Source of the DNA: a bacterium | Lineage (GTDB): Bacteria; Patescibacteriota; Minisyncoccia; Phycocordibacterales; Phycocordibacteraceae | NCBI GenBank assembly: GCA_021802795.1 | Contig: JAJZRH010000002.1 | Span: forward strand, 1 to 16,658 | Direction: 5' to 3' | DNA: 16,658 nucleotides | In this document: positions 1-7,228 of the stretch, in pieces | Layout: the number at the start of each line of letters is the position of its first letter | How positions within the stretch are numbered: the first letter of the stretch is position 1 | Translations under genes and position numbers: made by a program | Notes under the pieces: generated by a model | What the model saw: the letters and a program-made list of their open reading frames with translations, nothing else | The model's database searches: none | Told to the model about the DNA's origin: nothing

Positions 1-12
1 TACGGCGGCGAA

Positions 13-18
13 CCTCCT
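13..18 (-). promoter_or_regulatory. Shine-Dalgarno sequence of a gene beyond the left edge
   Basis: On the minus strand the perfect SD core AGGAGG starts three bases after the pilC stop codon (TAG at 21-19). No ATG/GTG/TTG occurs in the 12 remaining bases before the window edge, and the last base on the minus strand is A. The start codon therefore lies at or just past position 1. This predicts another gene in the pilus operon. A prepilin or prepilin peptidase would be typical, but nothing of the gene itself is visible. Confidence 0.6.
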
Positions 19-1224
19 CTAGATGGAGCCCGCGAGATTGTATATCGGCAGTAGCACTGCGGCGAGGAGCGTGCCGACGCCGAGGCCGAGGAGCACGATC
101 ATAATAGGCTCAATGAGGCCGACCAGCGTGTCGACGGCGTTCGTCACCTCGCGGTTATAGAACTTGGCGAGCGTGGTGAGTATCTTGCCGAGCTCGCCGG
201 TTTCCTCGCCGACTTTTGTCATGGCGACCATGATGCCCGGCATCTCCGGATGCTTGCCGAGTGCGTCCGATATGGAGGAACCGCCCTTCACGTCCTTTGC
301 GACGTCATCGAGCACGACCTTGAACGCGGCGTTCCCCACGACCGAGCCGGTGATGTCGATCGCCTCAACGACTGAAACGCCCGAGAGGAGCATGGTGGCG
401 AAGTTGTCCGCAATGCGCGAGAGGTACAGCTTCCGGTACAAGTCGCCGACATACGGGACATTGAGCTTCAGGCTATCAAGTACGAGCTTGCCGCGCTCGG
501 TCTTCCCCAACTGCCACACATAGAAAGCGCCCGCGACAAGCGCAATGAGGACGAAAATGCCGTAGTGGACGAGGAAGTTCGAGAAGCCGATGACGATAGC
601 GGTGTAGACCGGGACCGCCTGGCCGGAGTCGAGAAGAACGGCGCTGATCTTCGGAATAACGAGCGTCAGCATGAGCGCCATGACGCCGAAGAAGACCGCG
701 ATGACGAACGCCGGGTAGATAAGGGCGTTCTCGGCTTTGCTCACGAGGTCGTAGGAACGGTCCAAATAGTCGGCGAGGTAATTGAACGTCTCGGAGAGCT
801 TGCCCGACTCCTCGCCCGCGCGGACCATGTTCACGTAGAACGTGGTGAAGACCTTCGGGTGGCGCGCAAGCGAGGTGCTGATGGGGCTGCCGCCCTGCAG
901 GTCGTCCCCGACCGTGGTGAGGACGGATGCGAGCTGTTTGTTGTCCACTTCGGAAGCGAGCAGGCGGAATACGCGGAGTGCGGATACTTGCGCTTCGAAC
1001 AGCGTCGCTATCTGGCGAGAGAGGATGACGACGTCCTTATTGGATATCCGATTGAAGAACGAAAAGTTGACCTCGAGCGCAGAGCGTTTCTCGGAAGACT
1101 CTATCGCCGAGATGATGAGGTTGCGCCGCTGGAGCGCGGAAACCGCTATTTCCTGCGAGGGCGCCTCGATGGTGCCTTCGCGCTCGTGCCCGTCCTGGTC
1201 GATGGCGTGGTATTTGAAAAGCAT
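19..1224 (-). CDS. pilC: Type IV pilus inner-membrane platform protein PilC
   Basis: The 401-residue product is full length for the PilC/GspF family. This polytopic membrane protein forms the platform on which PilB and PilT act to insert or remove pilin subunits. Two T2SSF repeats are visible, at about residues 68-191 and 272-393. Each contains the family's G-E-E-S/T-G-x-L signature (RAGEESGKL near 136, KVGEETGEL near 340). Hydrophobic segments lie near 168-190, 210-235 and at the C-terminus (about 368-395). The ATG is 3 nt after the pilT stop, so the gene is the last visible member of the pil operon. No SD precedes it, which suggests translational coupling to pilT. Family assignment is secure; substrate specificity (pilus versus competence pseudopilus) is inferred from the pilT/comF context. 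Confidence 0.95.
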   Translation of the reverse strand: MLFKYHAIDQDGHEREGTIEAPSQEIAVSALQRRNLIISAIESSEKRSALEVNFSFFNRISNKDVVILSRQIATLFEAQVSALRVFRLLASEVDNKQLASVLTTVGDDLQGGSPISTSLARHPKVFTTFYVNMVRAGEESGKLSETFNYLADYLDRSYDLVSKAENALIYPAFVIAVFFGVMALMLTLVIPKISAVLLDSGQAVPVYTAIVIGFSNFLVHYGIFVLIALVAGAFYVWQLGKTERGKLVLDSLKLNVPYVGDLYRKLYLSRIADNFATMLLSGVSVVEAIDITGSVVGNAAFKVVLDDVAKDVKGGSSISDALGKHPEMPGIMVAMTKVGEETGELGKILTTLAKFYNREVTNAVDTLVGLIEPIMIVLLGLGVGTLLAAVLLPIYNLAGSI

Positions 1225-1227
1225 AGG

Positions 1228-2289
1228 CTAGAGATAGCGCTCGAAGGTCTTCGGGTCCATCGCGTACTCGAACGCGTGTTCGACCGTCACCTCCCCTTTC
1301 CGCACCAATTCGGCGAGCGCGCGGTCCATATCGATCATGCCCTCCTGAGAGGAAGTCTGGATGACCGCGCTTATCTCGTGAGTGCGCGCGTCGCGGATGA
1401 GCGTGCTGACCGCGTTGTTATTGATGAGGAGTTCGTACGCCGGGATGAGCCCGCCCGAAACGCGCGGAATGAGGCGCTGGGAGAAGATGCCGGCCAAAGA
1501 GCCCGCCAGCTGGACGCGCACCTGGGACTGCTGTTCCGCCGGGAACATGTCGATGATGCGATCAATGGTCTGCGCCGCGTTATTGGTGTGGAGCGTGGAA
1601 AAGACCAGGTGGCCGGTCTCGGCGGCGGTCACGGCCGACGAGATGGTCTCATAATCGCGCATCTCGCCCACCATGATGACGTCCACGTCCTCGCGGAACG
1701 CGCTTTGGAGCGCGGTGTGGAAATCGGGCGCATCGATATGGACTTCGCGCTGGTGGATGAGCGATTTCTTCTGCGTAAAAAGATATTCGACCGGGTCCTC
1801 GATGGTGAGGATGTGCTCGGCGCGCGAATCGTTGATACGGTCTATCATCGTTGCGAGCGTGGTGGACTTCCCCTGCCCCACCGGCCCGACGACCAAAAAG
1901 AATCCCTGTTCGCGCTGGGTGAAGACTTCGAGCACGGACGGGAGATTGAGCTCCTCGAACGTATGAATGATGTGCGGGATGAGCCGGAGCGCGAGCGCGA
2001 CCGTCCCCTGCACGCGGTAGCCGTTCACGCGGAAACGCGCATCTCCTTTGTGCGCGTAGGAGAGGTCGATGGTCTGATTCTCCAAGAAAGAGTTCCAGCG
2101 CTCTTGCGGCACGATGGATTTCAGCATCGCCTCCGTGTCCTCGGCGCTGAGTTCCGGGAATTTGCTGATGGGAACGAGCGCACCCGAGATGCGGAGCATC
2201 GGCGAGCCGCCGGCGAAGATATGGAGGTCCGAACCGCCTTGGGAGACGACCATGTCGAGCAAGTCACTGAAGCGTTTCTCGGCGGCCAT
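1228..2289 (-). CDS. pilT: Type IV pilus retraction ATPase PilT
   Basis: This 353-residue protein has the usual PilT length. It is a hexameric cytoplasmic ATPase that powers pilus retraction at the PilC platform. Visible motifs in order are: Walker A GPVGQGKS at 135-142; Asp box TIEDPVE at 162-168; Walker B DVIMVGEMRD at 203-212 with catalytic Glu209; His box HLVFSTLHTN at 227-236. The C-terminal STLIRDARTHEI (295-306) corresponds to the AIRNLIRE retraction motif that separates PilT from PilB. The Walker A has V and Q where most PilT proteins have T and S/A; Lys141 and Ser142 are kept. The gene starts 6 nt after the response-regulator stop and ends 3 nt before pilC. A retraction ATPase next to comF is consistent with twitching and DNA uptake. 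Confidence 0.95.
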   Translation of the reverse strand: MAAEKRFSDLLDMVVSQGGSDLHIFAGGSPMLRISGALVPISKFPELSAEDTEAMLKSIVPQERWNSFLENQTIDLSYAHKGDARFRVNGYRVQGTVALALRLIPHIIHTFEELNLPSVLEVFTQREQGFFLVVGPVGQGKSTTLATMIDRINDSRAEHILTIEDPVEYLFTQKKSLIHQREVHIDAPDFHTALQSAFREDVDVIMVGEMRDYETISSAVTAAETGHLVFSTLHTNNAAQTIDRIIDMFPAEQQSQVRVQLAGSLAGIFSQRLIPRVSGGLIPAYELLINNNAVSTLIRDARTHEISAVIQTSSQEGMIDMDRALAELVRKGEVTVEHAFEYAMDPKTFERYL

Positions 2290-2295
2290 ACGATA

Positions 2296-2700
2296 TCAGC
2301 GGTTCCCCGCGCCGGACGGGCCGGCTTCAATGGTGCGCAGGGTCTCGGCGAACACTTCAGACGGGATAGCGGACGCTTTTATGATGTAGCCGTCGGCGGA
2401 AAGGCTCTTTGCTTTCTCGATATCGGAATCCTGGCCCTGATTGGAGAGGATGATGATCTTCGAGCCCTGCGCGAGTTTCTCTTTGCGTATCGCTTCAAGC
2501 GCTTCGAAGCCGCCGACGCCCGGCATGATGAGGTCGAGCAGGATGGCGTCCGGCGCTTTCGCGTCTTTTTTCCGAAGCTCAGCGAGAAGATCCTCGCCGC
2601 TGCCGAACACGCTTACGTCGTGGCCGGCGTTCTTGAACTTGACCGCGTAGAGGTCGAGGAGGAACCTATCATCGTCGACAAGGAAGACACGGTAGGTCAT
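2296..2700 (-). CDS. Single-domain response regulator in the pilus operon
   Basis: The 134-residue protein is a stand-alone CheY/PilG/PilH-like receiver domain with no output domain. Key residues are visible: acidic Asp9/Asp10, phospho-acceptor Asp56 in LLDLIMP, Ser86 in the Thr/Ser switch position (IILSNQ), and Lys108 in the KAS segment. The start is taken at ATG 2700 (MTYRVFLVDDD), since the reading frame upstream overlaps the pilB 3' end and adds ten non-homologous residues. It lies 13 nt after the pilB stop and 6 nt before pilT, so it sits between the two antagonistic motor genes. A TATACT box 7 nt upstream may give it a promoter of its own. No histidine kinase is in the window. Control of the motors is an inference from location. 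Confidence 0.9.
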   Translation of the reverse strand: MTYRVFLVDDDRFLLDLYAVKFKNAGHDVSVFGSGEDLLAELRKKDAKAPDAILLDLIMPGVGGFEALEAIRKEKLAQGSKIIILSNQGQDSDIEKAKSLSADGYIIKASAIPSEVFAETLRTIEAGPSGAGNR

Positions 2701-2707
2701 TGGTAAC

Positions 2708-2713
2708 AGTATA
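2708..2713 (-). promoter_or_regulatory. Candidate -10 box for the response regulator, near-leaderless
   Basis: TATACT on the minus strand overlaps the pilB stop codon region and is separated from the response-regulator ATG (2700) by the 7 nt GTTACCA. Transcription starting 7 nt downstream would place +1 on or beside the ATG. A convincing -35 at 16-18 bp is not visible inside the pilB 3' end, so this is a motif-based suggestion supported by identical boxes before three other genes in the window. Confidence 0.35.
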
Positions 2714-4501
2714 CTACGCTCCGCCGTCAACCGTTCCGTCCTCGGGGAAAAGTTCCCCGCCGAGCGTGTTGACCTCCTCGAACGGTATTTCGCCGGCGAG
2801 CGCCTTCATGATGGCGTCTTCGCGCATGGTGAGCATGCCGTTCGCGCGGGCGGCGGCGTAAATGTTCTCCTCGACCGGGTTCTTGAGCACGACCTGCTCA
2901 AGCTTTTTCTCCATGCGCAATATCTCAAAGACGGCGGTGCGGCCGCGCGTGCCGTTCGGACACTCGCTGGTCGGGGTCGCGTGATAGAACTCCTTGAACG
3001 GCGGGAGCTTGCTGCGGAATTCGGGAGGCAGATCGGCGAATTCCCGATCAAGGAATTCCTTGATGCTGTCTTTTATGGGGAACGGCGCGCCGGCACCGGG
3101 ACAGAGCTTGCGCACGAGGCGCTGGCCGATGACGCCGACCAACGTCGGCGCGATGAGGAACGGGTCGACGCCCATATCGATAAGGCGCGGAATGGCGCCG
3201 GCGGACGTGTTGGTGTGGATAGTGGAGAACACGAGGTGGCCGGTGAGCGCGGCCTGCACGGCGAGCACGGCGGTCTCCTTGTCGCGGATCTCGCCCACCA
3301 TGATGATGTCCGGGTCCTGGCGCAGGATGGAGCGGAGCCCGCTCGCGAACGTGTAGCCGATCTCCGGCCGCACCTGGCTCTGCGCGACGCCGGCGATCTG
3401 GTATTCCACCGGATCCTCGAGCGACACGACGTTCGCCGTCTCGCGATCGGTCTCGGAAAGCATCGCAAAGAGCGTCGTCGACTTGCCCGAGCCGGTCGGT
3501 CCGGCGATGAGGATGATGCCGTACGGGACCTGCATCATCTCGCGGACGTCTTCGAGATGCGCTCCGGAAAATCCGACCGACTCCAAGGTCGCCGTCGCGT
3601 CCGACTGGTCGAGGATGCGCATCACGACCTTCTCGCCGTATTCGGTCGGGAACGTGGACACGCGGAAGTCGATGCGGCGCTTGTCCACCATCGCCGAAAA
3701 GCGCCCGTCCTGCGGCTTGCGCTTCTCGTCGAGGCGCAGTTTCGCGAGTATCTTGATGCGCGCGACGACGGCCTCGTGCACCTTCGCCGGCAATTCAAGC
3801 GACGTGTGGAGGTCGCCGTCCATGCGGAAACGCACGCGCGTCCTCGTCGGCGACGGCTCTATGTGGATGTCGGACGAGTGACCTTCTATGGCGTAGCGCA
3901 GAATGGTCGAAACGATCTTCGTCACCGGGGCATCCTCTTTCAGCGCCTCATGAGGACCGGAGAGGCTCAACGTCTCGTCGGAGAGGGCGCCCTCGACGGC
4001 GGCCGACGGCGATTGTGCGTCGGCGGTGAGCGGTTTTGCGGCCGTCTCATATTCCGAAAGCGCTTTGCCTATCTCGCCCGAAAGATTCTGGTAGGCGTCG
4101 ATCACGCGATCGAAGTCCTCCTTCGTGATGAGGAACATCACGTACGGCATGCCTATCTTCCCCGAGATGAATTGCAGCGCATCGAACGCCTCGATGTTAT
4201 CCGGGTCGGTAATGCCGACCTCGAGTGCTCCGTCCACGACGGCAAGCGGCACGAATCCGTAGTGGCGTGCGGAATCTATCGGGATGTAGCGCAACGAGTC
4301 TTCCGCGGCGGGCGGATCGCCGAGAACGCGGGTCGGGAGCCCGTACGCCTTTCCCGCCTCGGCGAGCGTGTCGGCGAGCGAGATGTTGCGCTCGGCGAGC
4401 GCGTCCGCAAGCGACTTCTTCTCGGCCAGGTCGGCCTCGACCTCCTTGCGATCGCTCGCGGAAAGGAATCCTTTATCAACGAGGAATCCGAGGAAGTTCA
4501 T
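2714..4501 (-). CDS. pilB: Type IV pilus extension ATPase PilB
   Basis: The 595-residue PilB/GspE-type hexameric ATPase drives pilus assembly. An N-terminal MshEN-like domain covers about residues 1-140, followed by a low-complexity linker (150-185). The ATPase core carries Walker A GPTGSGKS 334-341, Asp box SLEDPVE 360-366, Walker B DIIMVGEIRD 397-406 (Glu404) and His box HLVFSTIHTN 422-431. The zinc-binding tetracysteine region typical of PilB/GspE is reduced: only Cys467 (KLCPGAG) and Cys514 (SECPNGTRGR) remain, although the surrounding G-R-x-A-V-F-E segment is kept. It starts 3 nt after the preceding small gene's stop and ends 13 nt before the response regulator. Identity is secure; loss of zinc binding is inferred from the residues. 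Confidence 0.95.
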   Translation of the reverse strand: MNFLGFLVDKGFLSASDRKEVEADLAEKKSLADALAERNISLADTLAEAGKAYGLPTRVLGDPPAAEDSLRYIPIDSARHYGFVPLAVVDGALEVGITDPDNIEAFDALQFISGKIGMPYVMFLITKEDFDRVIDAYQNLSGEIGKALSEYETAAKPLTADAQSPSAAVEGALSDETLSLSGPHEALKEDAPVTKIVSTILRYAIEGHSSDIHIEPSPTRTRVRFRMDGDLHTSLELPAKVHEAVVARIKILAKLRLDEKRKPQDGRFSAMVDKRRIDFRVSTFPTEYGEKVVMRILDQSDATATLESVGFSGAHLEDVREMMQVPYGIILIAGPTGSGKSTTLFAMLSETDRETANVVSLEDPVEYQIAGVAQSQVRPEIGYTFASGLRSILRQDPDIIMVGEIRDKETAVLAVQAALTGHLVFSTIHTNTSAGAIPRLIDMGVDPFLIAPTLVGVIGQRLVRKLCPGAGAPFPIKDSIKEFLDREFADLPPEFRSKLPPFKEFYHATPTSECPNGTRGRTAVFEILRMEKKLEQVVLKNPVEENIYAAARANGMLTMREDAIMKALAGEIPFEEVNTLGGELFPEDGTVDGGA

Positions 4502-4504
4502 TAC

Positions 4505-4807
4505 TCATTTTCCGCTTACTCCGGGAACGGTAGCGAAAGGATCGAGGCGTCCCGTTGGTTCGGGAGCGATCGGCGTCGAGAGGTCGACCAGCGCCGCAAA
4601 ATTGGGGTCGGAGAAGATAGAAGTATTGAACGATATGGGAGTGAGCTTGCTCACGAGCGTACTGAACCGCGTCTGCGCCTCGTTCTGCTGGACCTCCGTC
4701 GTCAAGGGCGGCTGATTCCCCGTGCCGGTAAAGAAATACCAGTAGGCACCCGCCGCAACGATGAGCGAGGCGACGATGAGCAATATGGTGTTGGAATCGA
4801 GTTTCAT
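4505..4807 (-). CDS. Small membrane protein of the pilus operon, PilP-like
   Basis: This 100-residue protein has one N-terminal membrane segment (about 8-26) and a short extracytoplasmic tail. The tail ends in GRLDPFA at 86-92, which resembles the G-R-x-D/N-P-F motif of PilP and GspC-type alignment proteins. It lies where pilP normally does, after pilO: 13 nt after the pilO stop and 3 nt before pilB. No lipobox cysteine is present, so it would be membrane-anchored rather than a lipoprotein, which suits a monoderm cell lacking the PilQ secretin. From memory, proteins of this shape recur in CPR pilus loci, usually annotated hypothetical. Membership in the PilMNO complex is an inference from location and motif. 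Confidence 0.8.
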   Translation of the reverse strand: MKLDSNTILLIVASLIVAAGAYWYFFTGTGNQPPLTTEVQQNEAQTRFSTLVSKLTPISFNTSIFSDPNFAALVDLSTPIAPEPTGRLDPFATVPGVSGK

Positions 4808-4820
4808 ACGCGTCTCTATG

Positions 4821-5384
4821 TTAGCGGAGCCAGTAAAGGCGCAGGACCATTTGGTAGGTATACACGCCGGTGTCCGAACCCTTGACGACGAGGTCTTGGA
4901 CGTCGAGGAGGCGCGCGCTCCGTTCTATCCCGCTCAAAAACGTTTGGAGCGCGGCATACGTCCCGACCGCCGAAAGAGAAAGGCTGATCGAGCCGACCGG
5001 ATTGACGGCGGTCGCGGACGGCACCGCCGCGCTCGCGCCGTTCTGCGCGGCCGCCATGGTATCCGAAACCACGTCGACGTTCGAGAGCGAGAGCCCGGAA
5101 CGCGCCGCGAGCGCGTTCAGGTCGAGTATGAGCCCGACGTTATCGACCGAATCGGGCAAAAAGGCGTTAAGCCGGCTCAAGTTCGCGGGGTCGATAGCGG
5201 CGCGCGCGGAAGCGAGAGTGTTCTGCTGGGAAACGTACTGGTTCGCCGCCGCAAGCGCCTGGTCGTCGAGCGCAATGGCGGCTTTCGTATCGGCAATTGA
5301 ACCGGACCATGTCGGATTCACGTAGGCGAAAAAGATGCCGATAGCGACAAGAAGGGCGAGGAACGGAAGGATGCGGCTGTTCAT
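4821..5384 (-). CDS. pilO: Type IV pilus assembly protein PilO-like
   Basis: The 187-residue bitopic membrane protein begins with a hydrophobic segment at about 5-23. It continues with an alpha-helical, Ala/Asp-rich stretch (about 30-95), and then a small C-terminal domain with alternating beta-like hydrophobic pattern (GSISLSLSAVGTYAALQTFLSGIE, about 131-154) typical of the PilO/GspM ferredoxin-like fold. PilO pairs with PilN to form the periplasm-side alignment ring. The ATG overlaps the pilN stop by ATGA, so translation is coupled and equimolar production with PilN is likely. The sequence is divergent, so the name rests on order (M-N-O), length and topology rather than on a specific motif. 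Confidence 0.85.
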   Translation of the reverse strand: MNSRILPFLALLVAIGIFFAYVNPTWSGSIADTKAAIALDDQALAAANQYVSQQNTLASARAAIDPANLSRLNAFLPDSVDNVGLILDLNALAARSGLSLSNVDVVSDTMAAAQNGASAAVPSATAVNPVGSISLSLSAVGTYAALQTFLSGIERSARLLDVQDLVVKGSDTGVYTYQMVLRLYWLR

Positions 5385-6016
5385 GGCGTAGTAGTTGCGG
5401 CCGGCGCTACGGGCGCGGAAGTGTTCTGCGGGACCGCGTTCGGCGAAAAGGCAATGAGGTTCGGATCAAGCGAAGCCGAGAGGCCGAAGTTCACGGAGTT
5501 GTCCTTGTTGATGCTTATCTTGGAGAAGATCGCGTCCTTAATGCGGCCGTCGGTAGCGAACGCCGTCGAGGCGGCGGCAAGCGCATTGAAGCTCTTTGCG
5601 ACGCCCGACGCCTCTATCTTCGCGGTGCCGGTCGCATCAAGCACGATGTGGAGCGATGAAAAACGAACGGAGCCCGGGAGGAGCGTTTCCAGCGCGCCGA
5701 AGAAATTCGAGACCGCAACGTGCTTCTTGAGGAGCGTCCCGCTCTGGTCCAACCGATTGCGCAAACGCACGAAGCCCTCGACTGTCACCGGATCGATCGC
5801 GGATTCCGCCTTGGCGAGCGCGGCATCTTTGCCTGCGCGGTCCGCGGCAAGCAGGCGCCCGTAGAAAAAAACGCCGAGCGCAAGCAAGAAAACGATGCCG
5901 AGGACGCCGTAGGCGAAGAAACCGAACGCGCCGCCGAAGTCGGAGCGGAACTTCTGCGGAGCGGCGCCCGCGGCATGAGGGACGAACGAGGTTGGTATCG
6001 TGGGAGGAAGAGCCAT
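5381..6016 (-). CDS. pilN: Type IV pilus assembly protein PilN-like
   Basis: The 211-residue product has a cytoplasmic N-terminus of about 30 residues. A membrane segment follows at about 32-53 (GFFAYGVLGIVFLLALGVFF), then a coiled-coil-prone region (55-95), and a small C-terminal domain with FFGALETLLPGSVRFSSLHI near 105-124, the region of strongest similarity to PilN. PilN binds PilM through its N-terminus and PilO outside the membrane; the usual short INLLP motif at the N-terminus is not recognisable here. The tail (195-211) is a Pro/Ala/Thr-rich extension. The gene is separated from pilM by a 106-nt gap and overlaps pilO by 4 nt. A -10-like TATACT lies 9 nt before the ATG. Confidence 0.85.
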   Translation of the reverse strand: MALPPTIPTSFVPHAAGAAPQKFRSDFGGAFGFFAYGVLGIVFLLALGVFFYGRLLAADRAGKDAALAKAESAIDPVTVEGFVRLRNRLDQSGTLLKKHVAVSNFFGALETLLPGSVRFSSLHIVLDATGTAKIEASGVAKSFNALAAASTAFATDGRIKDAIFSKISINKDNSVNFGLSASLDPNLIAFSPNAVPQNTSAPVAPAATTTP

Positions 6017-6122
6017 TTCCTCTTTAGTATACCGCGCAATATATCAACCGCCACGCGCGGCGCGAACAGTTGTGGACAGTACCGTGGTGTCAACGCTAAT
6101 ACTCCGCGAAAACCGCCCGGCA
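6017..6122 (-). promoter_or_regulatory. pilM-pilN spacer with candidate internal promoter
   Basis: This 106-nt gap is the only sizeable break inside the pilus operon. On the minus strand, TATACT at 6031-6026 lies 9 nt before the pilN ATG. The intervening AAAGAGGAA resembles a Shine-Dalgarno sequence but sits too close to the start for normal spacing. A perfect TTGACA occurs at 6093-6088 but is 56 nt upstream of TATACT and has no -10 at 17 bp, so it is not paired with this box. No terminator-like hairpin with a T tract was seen, so read-through from pilM remains likely. Confidence 0.35.
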
Positions 6123-7214
6123 TCAAACTTCTTCCAGTTTGCGGAGCGCAAGGCCGACCGCAACGGCGAATTCGGGGCCGATCTCCTCAAGGACCGGGCG
6201 CATGAACGCCGGTGCCTCGGTCTTCTTGAAGGGATCGGCGACGCGCACGTCGATGGAGAACGTCTTCTTTGCATAGGCGCCGAGCTCCTTCGTGACGCCG
6301 CCGCCGCCGGTGAACACGATCGAGGAGATGGATTTCTTGTGTCCCGTTTCGTACTGCATCAGCACGCGCCGCACTTCCGAAAATATGCGCGAGAACACGA
6401 GTTCGGGGCTCCCGAGCGCGCCGTCAGAACCAAGGCCCTCTTTCTTCTTCAGCGCCTCAGCCTGCGGTATGGAAACATTTCCGGATACGGCGATGGCGCG
6501 CGTGATGTCCTGGCTCCCTACGGAGATCGCGTGTGAGAGCGCTACGACGCCGTGCTCGACGACGTAGGTCTTCGTGGACGCGGCGCCGACATCAATGACC
6601 ATGACCGGCTTCACCGGGTCTTCGACCACCGCGCGGATGGTGCTGAATATCTCTATCTCATAGAAACTTGCGGCGAGCCCCGCGCCGGCGGCGACGCTTT
6701 GGAGCAGAGCAAGCTCGTCGTTATGGACCGCCACCAGGAGGACTTCCACCGTCTCGCGCGTCGGCGCGGCGGATTCCGCATCGGCAAATTGCGCCGGCTC
6801 CGCTTGCGGCACAATGAACCAATCGAGCTGCACTTCGTTCACGGGCACGGGGATGTATTTGCGCGCCTCGAGTTCAATGACGGTCTTCTGCTCCTGCGGG
6901 TCTTTGCGGTACGGGAGCTTCACGAGCGTGAGGAGCGACCGTGCGAACGGTATGGAAACGCCGCAGCTCGTCGTCGTTACTTTTGCTTCGCGCAAAAGGT
7001 CTTTCAGCGTCTCGGTTATCTGCTCGGCGGAGAGGTTCGTCGCCTGCCCCACTTCGGAGCCGCCGTAGGGGCCGAGCGCGAGTTCGCCGTACGTCTCAAG
7101 TATGGCTTGCCCGCGCTCCTTGCGCAGTTGCACCACCTTCAGGGATGACGATCCGATGTCGACGCCAAGCACGCTCTTCTCCTTTTTTGCGAAGAGGTCG
7201 CTGAAGAATGACAT
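6123..7214 (-). CDS. pilM: Type IV pilus assembly protein PilM (actin-like ATPase)
   Basis: The 363-residue cytoplasmic protein belongs to the PilM branch of the actin/FtsA fold. It binds the N-terminus of PilN and links the membrane alignment complex to the motor. Nucleotide-binding motifs are visible: phosphate-1 VDIGSSSLK (18-26, Asp19), phosphate-2 VIDVGAASTK (206-215, Asp208) and the adenosine motif FTGGGG (301-306). The ARKYIPVPVNEV segment near 117-128 is a typical PilM feature. It is the first gene of the minus-strand pil operon. Its ATG is only 14 bp from the divergent comF start, so the two genes share a very compact control region. Confidence 0.95.
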   Translation of the reverse strand: MSFFSDLFAKKEKSVLGVDIGSSSLKVVQLRKERGQAILETYGELALGPYGGSEVGQATNLSAEQITETLKDLLREAKVTTTSCGVSIPFARSLLTLVKLPYRKDPQEQKTVIELEARKYIPVPVNEVQLDWFIVPQAEPAQFADAESAAPTRETVEVLLVAVHNDELALLQSVAAGAGLAASFYEIEIFSTIRAVVEDPVKPVMVIDVGAASTKTYVVEHGVVALSHAISVGSQDITRAIAVSGNVSIPQAEALKKKEGLGSDGALGSPELVFSRIFSEVRRVLMQYETGHKKSISSIVFTGGGGVTKELGAYAKKTFSIDVRVADPFKKTEAPAFMRPVLEEIGPEFAVAVGLALRKLEEV

Positions 7215-7228
7215 GTAACAATACTACC

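Noticed and set aside
565..2706. Very long open frame (713 codons) on the plus strand opposite pilC, pilT and the response regulator; similar ones at 2981-4885, 10883-11932 and 14949-15977
   Set aside because: They are antisense to well-supported genes, rich in Arg/Asp/Glu/His with no domain, and arise from codon bias in GC-rich DNA. They span several genes on the other strand.
6088..6093. Perfect TTGACA on the minus strand in the pilM-pilN gap as a -35 element
   Set aside because: At 16-18 bp downstream the sequence is ACTGTT-like, not a -10. The TATACT near pilN is 56 nt away. Kept only as part of the spacer description.
7208..7228. ATG at 7208 as the comF start
   Set aside because: It overlaps the divergent pilM start, and the seven extra residues (MTCNNTT) have no family support. 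ATG 7229 begins directly at the conserved LRFLDILFPP segment.
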